Shown one piece after another: positions 33,044-41,935 of a stretch of DNA of 64,000 bases. The position numbers and the translations under genes are program-made. Source of the stretch: Bacillota bacterium (GTDB lineage: Bacteria; Bacillota; Clostridia; Lachnospirales; Lachnospiraceae); the NCBI GenBank assembly GCA_023415635.1, contig JAEZJV010000013.1, positions 14,737 through 78,736 of the forward strand, read 5' to 3'. The first letter of the stretch is position 1. The number at the start of each line of letters is the position of its first letter. The notes under the pieces are model-generated. The model ran no database searches, was not told where the DNA came from, and was given only the letters and a program-made list of their open reading frames with translations.

Positions 33044-35896
33044 CTATTCGATAGCACTGTTGTTTGATGCTTCCGGAAGGGTTACATCACCTTCCAGAAT
33101 CTTATCAGCTTCATCTAATTTAAAGTATAATTTATAAATATCCTTAGAAAGCTCAGCGGCATTACCTGAGGTGTAACCGTTCGGAATAACCGCTGTTATG
33201 GAAATCTCAGGATTATTATAAGGTGCAAAGGAAACAAATAGTGCGTTGTTCGGATTAACCTTGCTGATCTGTGAAGTACCGGTCTTACCTGCGACTGTAA
33301 CACCGAAGTTCTTATATAAGCCATATACAGAACCGCTTGGTTCATTAACAACATTGTACATACCCTGTAGTACCTTGTCCCAGGTAGTAGCTGCAATATC
33401 CGTTAATTCATGATTTACATTGGCATGGTTCTCGATGGTGGTACCATCCGTCTGAACAATCTTGTCAAGCAAGGTCAGATCATAACAGATACCATGATTT
33501 GCCAGAGTTGTCACGTATCTGGAAAGCTGAACAGGAGTATATACATTTGAACCCTGTCCGATTGCGGAACGAACCGAATCCACAGTGGATATCTGAGGCA
33601 TTGCTTCATCAAGCTCGATACCGGAAGGCTCGTGTAAACCAAATAGTTTTGCATACTTTTCAAGCTTTGCCAGACCTACCTGAGGTTTAAATTGCCCGGA
33701 TTGGTCGATACTCAGGCGCCAGCCCATCTCGTAGAAGAAATAGTTACAGGAAACCTTTATGGCATTTGCGAGGTCTACTGAGCCATGGGAGCTGGGCCAG
33801 ATATGGCATTTTGCAGCCGGTGTTATCTTTGTGAATTCGCCGAGATCCCGAATCTGTTCATTAGGACCAACCACACCCTCCTCTAAAGCCGCAAATGAAG
33901 TGACCATCTTGAAGGTGGAACCGGGTGCTGTTTTTTCAGATACAGGACGGTTTCGCATCGGTCTGGAATTATCATTCATCAACTTAGTAAAATAGGTGGC
34001 ATCTACCTTATTGGCAAATTTATTATTATCATAGCTTGGATAGGTCACAAGTGCAAGCACATCACCTGTATTTACATCCGTAACCACCAGAGAGCCGCTA
34101 CAGGGCTCTAAAGCAAGCATTGCAGGGGTTATCTCCAGCGTTTTTATCTTTCCACGAATAAAATCATAGGCAGAAATATAACCGTTTTGCAACCTTGAGA
34201 GCTCGTCTCCATTACATTCTATCACATTTTGATCGATTAATAAAAGACTAATTTCACTTCCTGATAATTTGTAAGTAAAGATAAGGTTTCTGTAAATTAA
34301 CTTTCTAAATTTATCGTCTGTCTTAAGGATATCCTTTGTACCGTTAATCAGCTTCTGATACAGCTCCTCCGAAGTGTTGAACTCATCCCCGACATCGAGC
34401 TTCGACTGGTCAACCCAATTATTTGCAAGGGCATATTGGAGCAGAGCACTCAGGCTGATTTTATTATTCTTATAATCAGTAAGGGCCTTATCATCTTTAT
34501 TTATATTATCAGTTATGAAATAATGATCGGACAGGACGGCATAAAAACGTGTTAGGTAATTCTCCATCTCACCGGATTTATCATTGGTAACGGTACTATT
34601 CATCTGAAGAAGGGTATCCAGCTGCAGGAATACATTCTTCAAGGAATTGTTGTACAGCTTATTGGTACTCTTTTCTAATGCTGTTGCATTCTTATCATCA
34701 AAATGGTTGATATCAATGACATTGTTATTGATCAACGCATGATAGACCTCATAAATAGGAATAGTAATTTCACTGGCATTCTCTCCCTTACTGCCGTAAT
34801 CCATATCCGGTACAATCTTTTCCAACAGGATACCGGCAATCTTCTTCTCAAGAATATGATAAGAATTTCTTTGAAGATCACTGTCGATTGTCAGATAGAT
34901 ATCGCTACCGGCAATAGGATCATTGTGGTTAATAATATCTATTACTTTACCTGAGGTATTGACACTGACAGTCTCACTACCCTTGACACCCGCCAGCTCC
35001 TTTTCGTATTTTTGTTCAAGACCGGTCTTACCAATCACATCAGTAGAAACATAATAATCACCGTTAGCATTCAGCTTATCCAATTCATCCTGACTGATCA
35101 GACCTGTGTAACCGATAATGTTGGCAAAATACTTACTATCCTCATAGACGCGCTGTGTCTGCTGTTGTACCTGCACACCAAGCAGATCGGCTCCGTTCTC
35201 TTTCACTGCGGCAACGGTTGTGTCAGATACCTGAGACGCAATTGTAATCTGTGCATATTTCGGGAAATTTAAGAATAAAGCATAACGGACAGCCATTATC
35301 TTTAAAGTATCTTCCACGGAATATTCGTCAGAGATATCAAACATATCGGTATAACCGTCCCCTGTGCCGTGTTTAAGAAATTCATATAAATCCTTGGCTG
35401 TGGCATCCTTCTGCTCCTGTTTCAGTGTTTTGGTATCTTCCTCCAGCACAAAGGAATAGACATTCTTCTTGAAGCGTTCCAAAGCATTGCCTTTGATGGT
35501 AAATTCAAAATCATCCTTACCCTTTTGTTTGATATAAAACTCTGTATCCAGGGTATCTCCACTCTTCTCAATAATTTTGATGAGCTTATGGATAATTTCA
35601 TTTCTCTGAGCATTGTTTTCGATTTTTGTACTATCCTCCATGACTACGGAATAAGTCAGTACATTGGAGGCAAGGAGCTTTCCGTTGCGGTCATAAATAT
35701 TTCCACGTGTACTTTTAACTTCTCTGGTCTTACTATATTTTAAATCCTCATTCTGTTCAATCGTTGGTCCTTGCACAATCTGGATTTCAAAAATTCGGTT
35801 GATCATGACACCGAAAAGAATGAGGTAGATGATTGTAATGGGAAAAAGTCTGGATTTCAGCAGTCTTTTTAAATAGTCCAAGAAAACATCAAACAC
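33044..35896 (-). CDS. mrdA: Penicillin-binding protein 2 (class B, elongation), enlarged
   Basis: 950 residues. A signal-anchor helix (residues ~16-33), the PBP dimer domain with RGNIYDRNGKLLASN, GLEQKYEKEL near 290, and the transpeptidase with SxxK in PGSTFKMVTS near 660, SxN in KVSCNYFFYEMG and KTG in VAGKTGTSQIS. It crosslinks wall peptides with RodA. Between the GLE motif and SxxK there are ~370 residues against ~100 in typical PBP2, a large polar insertion. GTG start with GAGGAGG upstream. Sits in mreBCD-PBP2-min. Confidence 0.95.
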   Translation of the reverse strand: MFDVFLDYLKRLLKSRLFPITIIYLILFGVMINRIFEIQIVQGPTIEQNEDLKYSKTREVKSTRGNIYDRNGKLLASNVLTYSVVMEDSTKIENNAQRNEIIHKLIKIIEKSGDTLDTEFYIKQKGKDDFEFTIKGNALERFKKNVYSFVLEEDTKTLKQEQKDATAKDLYEFLKHGTGDGYTDMFDISDEYSVEDTLKIMAVRYALFLNFPKYAQITIASQVSDTTVAAVKENGADLLGVQVQQQTQRVYEDSKYFANIIGYTGLISQDELDKLNANGDYYVSTDVIGKTGLEQKYEKELAGVKGSETVSVNTSGKVIDIINHNDPIAGSDIYLTIDSDLQRNSYHILEKKIAGILLEKIVPDMDYGSKGENASEITIPIYEVYHALINNNVIDINHFDDKNATALEKSTNKLYNNSLKNVFLQLDTLLQMNSTVTNDKSGEMENYLTRFYAVLSDHYFITDNINKDDKALTDYKNNKISLSALLQYALANNWVDQSKLDVGDEFNTSEELYQKLINGTKDILKTDDKFRKLIYRNLIFTYKLSGSEISLLLIDQNVIECNGDELSRLQNGYISAYDFIRGKIKTLEITPAMLALEPCSGSLVVTDVNTGDVLALVTYPSYDNNKFANKVDATYFTKLMNDNSRPMRNRPVSEKTAPGSTFKMVTSFAALEEGVVGPNEQIRDLGEFTKITPAAKCHIWPSSHGSVDLANAIKVSCNYFFYEMGWRLSIDQSGQFKPQVGLAKLEKYAKLFGLHEPSGIELDEAMPQISTVDSVRSAIGQGSNVYTPVQLSRYVTTLANHGICYDLTLLDKIVQTDGTTIENHANVNHELTDIAATTWDKVLQGMYNVVNEPSGSVYGLYKNFGVTVAGKTGTSQISKVNPNNALFVSFAPYNNPEISITAVIPNGYTSGNAAELSKDIYKLYFKLDEADKILEGDVTLPEASNNSAIE

Positions 35897-35898
35897 TT

Positions 35899-36408
35899 TT
35901 ATACCTCCTCATCTTTTTTGCGTTCCAAACGGTGATTAATCATATGTAACAATTTATATAACAGAATAGAAACAGCTATGGTGTAAATCAGCTCGGGAAG
36001 GATGATCCTTCTGAGATAGAAAAAAAAGTTCAGCCTGCCTCGCAGTAAAAATTCAAAAATATAATAGAAGAAGCTATATATCAAATCACTGATACCGATG
36101 AAAACAATCGGCAGGGTGTAATCGTCCTCTGAATATATCTTATTGGTGAAGCCCATCAGATAACCAAGGAGCAGATATAATAATGCATACAGACCGATGA
36201 TATAAGAACCAAACATCAGATCCACCAGTAATCCGCTGAAAAAGCCCAGTACCATTCCGGAAAGGCGACCCCGCATATAAGCAGTGGAAACCACCAGAAT
36301 CAGTAACAGATTCGGCATGATATCCGCCAATCTGAAATAATGGAAGGAAGAGCTTTGAAGGACAAATAATATAATAATTTCAAGTGTATATACGATTAAC
36401 CTTTTCAC
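35899..36408 (-). CDS. mreD: Rod shape-determining protein MreD
   Basis: 169 residues, about five membrane helices with short loops; family features ADIMPNLLLILVVSTAYMRG and GFFSGLLVDLMFGS. GTG start. It lies between mreC and PBP2, with 2 bases to the PBP2 start, the canonical position. Confidence 0.92.
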   Translation of the reverse strand: MKRLIVYTLEIIILFVLQSSSFHYFRLADIMPNLLLILVVSTAYMRGRLSGMVLGFFSGLLVDLMFGSYIIGLYALLYLLLGYLMGFTNKIYSEDDYTLPIVFIGISDLIYSFFYYIFEFLLRGRLNFFFYLRRIILPELIYTIAVSILLYKLLHMINHRLERKKDEEV

Positions 36409-36426
36409 GCGATTACCTACTTTGTC

Positions 36427-37278
36427 TTAGTCTATCAACGGTTCCTTGAGCTCTGTGATAATCAGGACTTCCTCCAGACGCTCAAAATCGACCACAGGGG
36501 TCAGATATGCCGTTTTCGTCATGTTACTTGCATCCAGAGTAATATCGCTGATATAGCCGATCAGGATACCCTGAAGAAAATTAGGACTGATATGGGAGGT
36601 TACAACCTCGTCTCCGTCAGAAATCCGAGCATCCTTATTGATCAGCTCTACTCGGATCTTATCTTCATCCATAAGCAGCAGATCACCCTGTACGATACAG
36701 GTATCAGAGGTCTTTATAAACATACCGCTGACTCTGCTGTTATCGTCAATGATGGATCTTACCACCGAATAGTTATAATGAACCTCAGTAATGATACCTG
36801 CCAAACCATTGCCAGCCAGGACATTCATATTCACCTTAAGTCCATCCCTGGTTCCCTTATCTATCGTAAAAACATTATACCAGTTGTTGGTATCCTTGCT
36901 GATGACGCGGGCAGCAACCTTGTGATAATCAAGATATTTCTGATCAAGAGCATAGAGCTCTCGTAGTCCATCCAGCTCATATTTATCCTGTAGCAGGAGT
37001 TTATTCTGGTAAGAAAGGACAGATACCTGATCCTTCAGCTCCTTATTTTCATTCAGAAGCTCATTAATATTTCTTAAATTGTCAAGCTTGTCAGAAATAT
37101 AGGTTCCTACCGAATTGATTCCGACCTGCATTGGTGTAATGACCGTTCCCACTGCTTCCTTGACCGGAGACAGCTTTTCGCCGAACCGGAAGGAAAAGAT
37201 AATCAGACCGATACAAAATACCACCAGCGCGATCAGAATATGCTTCGGGTTAATATTAATTTTTGTCCTTCGTCTCAT
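36427..37278 (-). CDS. mreC: Rod shape-determining protein MreC
   Basis: 283 residues. An N-terminal membrane helix, a coiled coil (LNENKELKDQVSVLSYQNKL) and a double beta-barrel with NWYNVFTIDKGTRDGLKVNM and GDEVVTSHISPNFLQGILIG. It links MreB inside the cell to PBP2 outside. Confidence 0.95.
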   Translation of the reverse strand: MRRRTKININPKHILIALVVFCIGLIIFSFRFGEKLSPVKEAVGTVITPMQVGINSVGTYISDKLDNLRNINELLNENKELKDQVSVLSYQNKLLLQDKYELDGLRELYALDQKYLDYHKVAARVISKDTNNWYNVFTIDKGTRDGLKVNMNVLAGNGLAGIITEVHYNYSVVRSIIDDNSRVSGMFIKTSDTCIVQGDLLLMDEDKIRVELINKDARISDGDEVVTSHISPNFLQGILIGYISDITLDASNMTKTAYLTPVVDFERLEEVLIITELKEPLID

Positions 37279-37315
37279 TCTATTTCTCCATTTGCTTCAG
37301 ATTCATAAATATATT

Positions 37316-38338
37316 TTAGTTAACAAAGGTTTTTGGCTTTAGGACATCCGCCAGGGAAGCAAGCTTTTGTTCTTCCATAATCCTGCCTAAACCATTCACA
37401 ACCGTGTTGGCAGAATCGGGACAGATATTAATTTTTAAATCCGTCTCCTTATGCATAAGCTGATCCAACGCAAATATTTTGGCTGAGCCGCCGGTTATAT
37501 AGATACCACTGTCAATAATATCGGAGGATATCTCCGGTGGTGTACGCTCCAGAATGATACGGATCGCATCTATGATGGAAAATAAGTATTCTGAGATAGC
37601 TTCATAAACATCAGAGGAGCTAACCTCCATCTCTGTCGGAAGACCTGTTACGACATCTCGACCGTATACCTTCACACTGGCTTCCACACCTCCATAGGCA
37701 TGAGCCAGCTTCTTTTTTACGTTTTCTGCGGTCTTATCACCGATGTAGAGGTTATACTTTCTCTTTACCATACCCTTGATGGATTCATCCAGACGGTTAC
37801 CGCCTACAGGGATCAGTTTAGAAAGGACAATGCCGCCGAGAGAAAGGATTGAGACCTCTGTAGTATCAGCCCCGATATCAACAATCATGACACCCTTGGC
37901 GGTCATGATATCAAGTCCGGCACCTACCGCATCTGCAATAGGTTTTTCCACTATTTTTATCTTACCAACCTTCAGATTGGAGCTTGCGATCAGATCATAG
38001 AAGGATCGACGCTCCACTTCAGTAATATCTGTCGGAGTGGCGACAAAATAATCTGCAGAGCCGATTTTCTTAGACCCTCCGATTCTGTACATAAAATGAT
38101 GTAGTAAGGTCATCATATTAGCTACATCCGCGATAACACCGTTTCTGACAGGATAGCTGACGCTGATACTTGCCGGTGCCTTCTCATACATTTCAAAAGC
38201 ATCATTACCGGATGCAATGACATGCTTCCTGTCGGAAATTGCTATGATATTACGTTCATCGAGAACAATACCCTGCCCCTTCTTGAAAATCTTAATGGTA
38301 CTGGTTCCGAAATCTATACCGAATGCTCTTGAAGCCAT
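37316..38338 (-). CDS. mreB: Rod shape-determining actin homologue MreB/Mbl
   Basis: 340 residues. Actin-fold ATPase: phosphate-1 FGIDFGTSTIKIF, phosphate-2 VMIVDIGADTTEVSILSLGG, adenosine motif GIYITGGSAKIF. AGGAGG is 7-8 bases before the ATG at 38338; the longer frame to 38356 includes the ribosome site itself. The sequence is Mbl/MreB-like; paralogues cannot be separated here. Its leader region is duplicated (38349-38425). Confidence 0.94.
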   Translation of the reverse strand: MASRAFGIDFGTSTIKIFKKGQGIVLDERNIIAISDRKHVIASGNDAFEMYEKAPASISVSYPVRNGVIADVANMMTLLHHFMYRIGGSKKIGSADYFVATPTDITEVERRSFYDLIASSNLKVGKIKIVEKPIADAVGAGLDIMTAKGVMIVDIGADTTEVSILSLGGIVLSKLIPVGGNRLDESIKGMVKRKYNLYIGDKTAENVKKKLAHAYGGVEASVKVYGRDVVTGLPTEMEVSSSDVYEAISEYLFSIIDAIRIILERTPPEISSDIIDSGIYITGGSAKIFALDQLMHKETDLKINICPDSANTVVNGLGRIMEEQKLASLADVLKPKTFVN

Positions 38339-38348
38339 ACATACTCCT

Positions 38349-38425
38349 CCTGTCATAAAGTAAATTAAATTGATAAGTATATTGGAGGAGTTCTCCTCCC
38401 TGTCATAAAGTAAATCATATTGATA
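38349..38425. repeat. Tandem duplication of the mreB leader
   Basis: Two 27-bp copies (38349-38375 and 38399-38425), differing at two bases and spaced by 50 bp, each contain the sequence preceding the mreB ribosome site. The upstream copy's AGGAGG-like purine run sits in a hairpin GGAGGAG-TT-CTCCTCC (38383-38398). Confidence 0.8.
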
Positions 38426-39124
38426 CTAAAAATAACCTTGTTCCTTTAAGCTGATATATCTATTATCACCAATAATAATATGATCCATAAGTGATATACC
38501 GATTAAATTTCCAGCTTCTGCTATTTTCTTGGTAACACGGATATCCTCGGTGCTCGGCGCGGGATCACCACTAGGATGGTTATGGAGAAGAATTATATTG
38601 ACAGCCTCGTGTTTGAGAGCATGTACAAATACTTCCCTTACCGGCATAATTGAGGTGTTTACCGTACCCTCGGAGATTACAAGATCCTTAAGAATTCTGT
38701 TCTTGGAATCCATCATGACCAGAAGCACCTGCTCCGTAGTTCTATGGCGCATATCCTGCATATAATAGTTCGCTACGCTTTGTGGCGCGGTTAAGCGTAG
38801 ATTATCCCTGAAGGCTTCCTTTGCCATTCTCCTGGTTAGCTCCGTCAGACATAGCAGCTCAATCGCTTTGACCCTTCCAACCCCATTAATTCTCATCAAT
38901 TCCTTCAGAGTCAGATAATTCAACCCCTTTAAACCAGGGTAGGCAGTAGAATAATTAAGAATATTCACTGCCAGATCAATTGCTCTTTGCTTTTTTGTTC
39001 CGGTCCTGATGATGACTGCCAGAAGCTCGGCATCGGATAAAATCCCTGCCCCGTACCTCTCACATTTTTCATAGGGACGTTCGGAAATGGGTAATTCTTT
39101 CACTGTCAGATAGTTCTCGCTCAT
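38426..39124 (-). CDS. radC: RadC-family JAB-domain protein
   Basis: 232 residues. A helix-hairpin-helix (LMRINGVGRVKAIELLCL) followed by a JAB1/MPN-like metal site in LLHNHPSGDPAPSTEDI (His-x-His, Ser, Asp). Historically called DNA repair protein RadC; its biochemical role is unsettled. AAGGAGG precedes the ATG at 39124. It is upstream of mreB, as in many bacteria. Confidence 0.94.
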   Translation of the reverse strand: MSENYLTVKELPISERPYEKCERYGAGILSDAELLAVIIRTGTKKQRAIDLAVNILNYSTAYPGLKGLNYLTLKELMRINGVGRVKAIELLCLTELTRRMAKEAFRDNLRLTAPQSVANYYMQDMRHRTTEQVLLVMMDSKNRILKDLVISEGTVNTSIMPVREVFVHALKHEAVNIILLHNHPSGDPAPSTEDIRVTKKIAEAGNLIGISLMDHIIIGDNRYISLKEQGYF

Positions 39125-39183
39125 ATGATCCTCCTTGATTTTTTCTCTCCAAGAAATCATCTGCTTTCGGATCAAGCGAAGCT

Positions 39184-39462
39184 TTATAATACTTTTTTAT
39201 AGATAAAAACTGAGGCAACAGCTCCAATGACGCTTCCGATGGTAATCTTCAGGCGTAATCCGAAGCTCACTGCAATGACACCCAGATCAAGGGTAACTAC
39301 ACTATTGCTTTTAGTGTCTCCAATGGCAAAATTCATACCGTAATTCAACCAATTTAAGACAGAAACCTCCTTGGCAAGCTGCCCTAGAAAGCTACCTACA
39401 ACGATACCGGCAAGCAAAAGAAGAAACAAAGACCATGCATTTTTCCCATATGTTTTTGCCAT
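39184..39462 (-). CDS. DUF4321 small membrane protein
   Basis: 92 residues with two hydrophobic segments: SLFLLLLAGIVVGSFLGQLA near the start and the C-terminal IGSVIGAVASVFIYKKVL. DUF4321 is a clostridial family of unknown function that commonly sits beside radC-mre. GGGAGG ribosome site. Confidence 0.85.
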   Translation of the reverse strand: MAKTYGKNAWSLFLLLLAGIVVGSFLGQLAKEVSVLNWLNYGMNFAIGDTKSNSVVTLDLGVIAVSFGLRLKITIGSVIGAVASVFIYKKVL

Positions 39463-39624
39463 GAAAACATGTCCTCCCTATATCATTATCGATTAACATT
39501 TTATCACAAATGCAATGATTTGTATACTTGAAAGCTGTATGAAATTATATCTATTATAAAGGATGATTTCGTAAAGCAGGAAGGGCATGAACAGAATAGC
39601 TGGTGTTATATTTCGGCACCCTTT

Positions 39625-40926
39625 TTAAACATTACCTTCCGGCAGTATTATCTTTCCTGCCTCTGAAAGCTTCTGTACCGACATCATAATACCGAATTTT
39701 GCATGGTGCCAGGTAAGACCGCCCTGGAAAAAAACGGTAAAGGGTGGTTTGATCGGTGCATCTGCGGAAAGCTCGATGGAGGAACCCTGTACAAAGGCAC
39801 CTGCTGCCATAATCACATCGCAGGTATAGCCGGGCATCGCCCAGGGTTCAGGAACTACATAGCTGTCCACCGGAGCGGCGGCTTGAATTCCCTTACAGAA
39901 GGCTATCACTCTCTCTGCAGAACCTAAGGTAACCGCTTGGATAATGTCATAGCGCTCTTCACTTCCATTTGGCAGAACCTCATAGCCAAGACTCTCATAA
40001 ATATTTGCTGCAAAGATGGCACCCTTTAATGCCCCCGATACCACCTGTGGAGATAGGAACAGTCCCTGAAACAGGGAAGCATTGATTCCAAGAGTAGCTC
40101 CTACCTCCTTGCCTAGTCCGGGAGCGGTCAGGCGGTATGCCGCATTCTCGACATATTCACTTTTTCCTACGATATAACCTCCGATGGGAGCAAGTCCGCC
40201 GCCGGGATTTTTAATCAAAGAACCGACGCAAAGATCCGCACCTGCTTCGGTAGGCTCGAGAGTTTCTACAAATTCCCCGTAGCAATTATCCACCATACAG
40301 ATGAGGTCGGGTTTCATCGCCTTAATAAATTGAATCAGCTCACCGATACGCTCCACAGATAGAGTTGGACGGTTCGCATAACCCTTTGACCGCTGGATGG
40401 TAACCAGCTTTGTATTGGGCTTAATGGCTGCTCTAATTCCTTCCCAGTCAAAGCTTCCGTCGCTTAGTAAATCCACCTGGGCATAGGTGATACCGTATTC
40501 TGCTAGGGAACCCTTGGTCTGTGTGATACCGATTACACCCTCTAAGGTATCATAAGGCTTACCCACAGGTGAAAGAAGCTCATCCCCCGGTCTTAAGTTA
40601 CCGGATAAAGCTACCGTTAATGCATGGGTGCCGCTAATAAGCTGAGGTCTGACCAAAGCCTCCTCGGTATGAAAGACATCCGCATAGACCTTCTCCAGTG
40701 TATCCCGTCCCATGTCATTATAACCATAGCCTGTAGTGGCGGCAAAATGCACATCACTCAGTCTGTTTTTCTGCATGGCGGCGAGGACCTTCATCTGATT
40801 ATACTCCGCAATTCGGTCGATGCTATCAAAGCGTTCCTTTAATTTATTCTCGATATTGCTGCAATACGATAATACCTTAGGGTTAATCCCAAGGGCTTCA
40901 TAGGAAGCCTGTAATTCCTTATTCAA
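39625..40926 (-). CDS. ynbB: Methionine gamma-lyase family protein (YnbB-like PLP enzyme)
   Basis: 433 residues. Fold-type I PLP enzyme of the family once called aluminium resistance protein; features are PQLISGTHALTVALSGNLRPGD split near residues 90-110, a PLP Lys in GSLIKNPGGG and the C-terminal GGLTWHHAKFGIMMS. Activity in vivo is not settled. GGAGG is 8 bases before the TTG at 40926; the TTG at 40941 would overlap the ribosome site. It follows miaA by about 30 bp. Confidence 0.88.
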   Translation of the reverse strand: MNKELQASYEALGINPKVLSYCSNIENKLKERFDSIDRIAEYNQMKVLAAMQKNRLSDVHFAATTGYGYNDMGRDTLEKVYADVFHTEEALVRPQLISGTHALTVALSGNLRPGDELLSPVGKPYDTLEGVIGITQTKGSLAEYGITYAQVDLLSDGSFDWEGIRAAIKPNTKLVTIQRSKGYANRPTLSVERIGELIQFIKAMKPDLICMVDNCYGEFVETLEPTEAGADLCVGSLIKNPGGGLAPIGGYIVGKSEYVENAAYRLTAPGLGKEVGATLGINASLFQGLFLSPQVVSGALKGAIFAANIYESLGYEVLPNGSEERYDIIQAVTLGSAERVIAFCKGIQAAAPVDSYVVPEPWAMPGYTCDVIMAAGAFVQGSSIELSADAPIKPPFTVFFQGGLTWHHAKFGIMMSVQKLSEAGKIILPEGNV

Positions 40927-40956
40927 TGCTTCTTCCTCCAAATAATAGTATATTAA

Positions 40957-41901
40957 TTATAGAATATGGTTTTCCTGTAATAGGTTCAGCATCCGTTCCA
41001 GCAGTGCCTGCTCATCAGGATAATCCTCTTTATTCAGCCAGATAACCTCCTTCTCACGCTTGAACCAGGTAAGCTGCCGCTTGGCAAAATGCCTGGTATC
41101 TCTTTTGAGAATTTCTATTGCCTCTTCAAGACTGTATTCCCCATCCAGATAAGCCAGCAGCTCCTTATATCCAAGACCCTTCATGGATACCAACTCTCTG
41201 GTATAGCCCATATTAGCAAGAGCCACTACCTCGTTAAGAAGACCGTCCTTCAGCATACAATCGACTCTTTGATCAATTGTCTGATACAGCTTTTCTCTGT
41301 CCCTATTCAGAACAAAATAACAGAAGCGGTAGGGGGAGGGTTTGCTCCGTTGCTCTTTGTTATGTTCTGATATTCTATCACCGGTCAGTCTTGCGAATTC
41401 CAGTGCCCGTATGACGCGCTTACTGTTATTAGGATGGATGGCGGCTGCGCTGTCAGGATCTATTTTTTTCAAGAGTTCGTGAAGGTGCTCCGGCCCCTTT
41501 TCCTTAAGCTGTTGCTCCAGTTCTCTGCGATAGGATTGATCAGATTCGTTTTCAGTAAAGTCAATATCATATAAAACTGCCTGAATATAAAAACCGGTAC
41601 CACCAACAAGGATTGGAATTTTATTTCTCGAATAGATTTGTTCCATATATCTCTTAGCCAGCTGTTGGAACAAGACCACACTAAATTCCTCTTCAGGCTC
41701 CAGCTCATCAATCAAATAATGGGGAACCCCTTGCATCTGTTCCGGGGCTATTTTAGCGGTGCCGATATCCATATGCTTATAAACCTGCATGGAATCGGCA
41801 GATATGATCTCACCATTTACGGCCTTTGCAAGAGCGATTGATAAGGAGGTCTTACCAACGGAGGTAGGTCCGGTCAGAATAATTAAAGGTTTATCACTCA
41901 T
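40957..41901 (-). CDS. miaA: tRNA dimethylallyltransferase MiaA
   Basis: 314 residues. P-loop ILTGPTSVGKTSLSIALA, DSMQVYKHMDIGTAK, PILVGGTGFYIQAV and a C-terminal RDTRHFAKRQLTWFKRE. It adds the dimethylallyl group to A37 of tRNAs reading UNN codons. Located just after mutL, as in many bacteria. Confidence 0.97.
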   Translation of the reverse strand: MSDKPLIILTGPTSVGKTSLSIALAKAVNGEIISADSMQVYKHMDIGTAKIAPEQMQGVPHYLIDELEPEEEFSVVLFQQLAKRYMEQIYSRNKIPILVGGTGFYIQAVLYDIDFTENESDQSYRRELEQQLKEKGPEHLHELLKKIDPDSAAAIHPNNSKRVIRALEFARLTGDRISEHNKEQRSKPSPYRFCYFVLNRDREKLYQTIDQRVDCMLKDGLLNEVVALANMGYTRELVSMKGLGYKELLAYLDGEYSLEEAIEILKRDTRHFAKRQLTWFKREKEVIWLNKEDYPDEQALLERMLNLLQENHIL

Positions 41902-41935
41902 ATGCTCTCCATCTTATAAGTTATTCCATGTCCTG

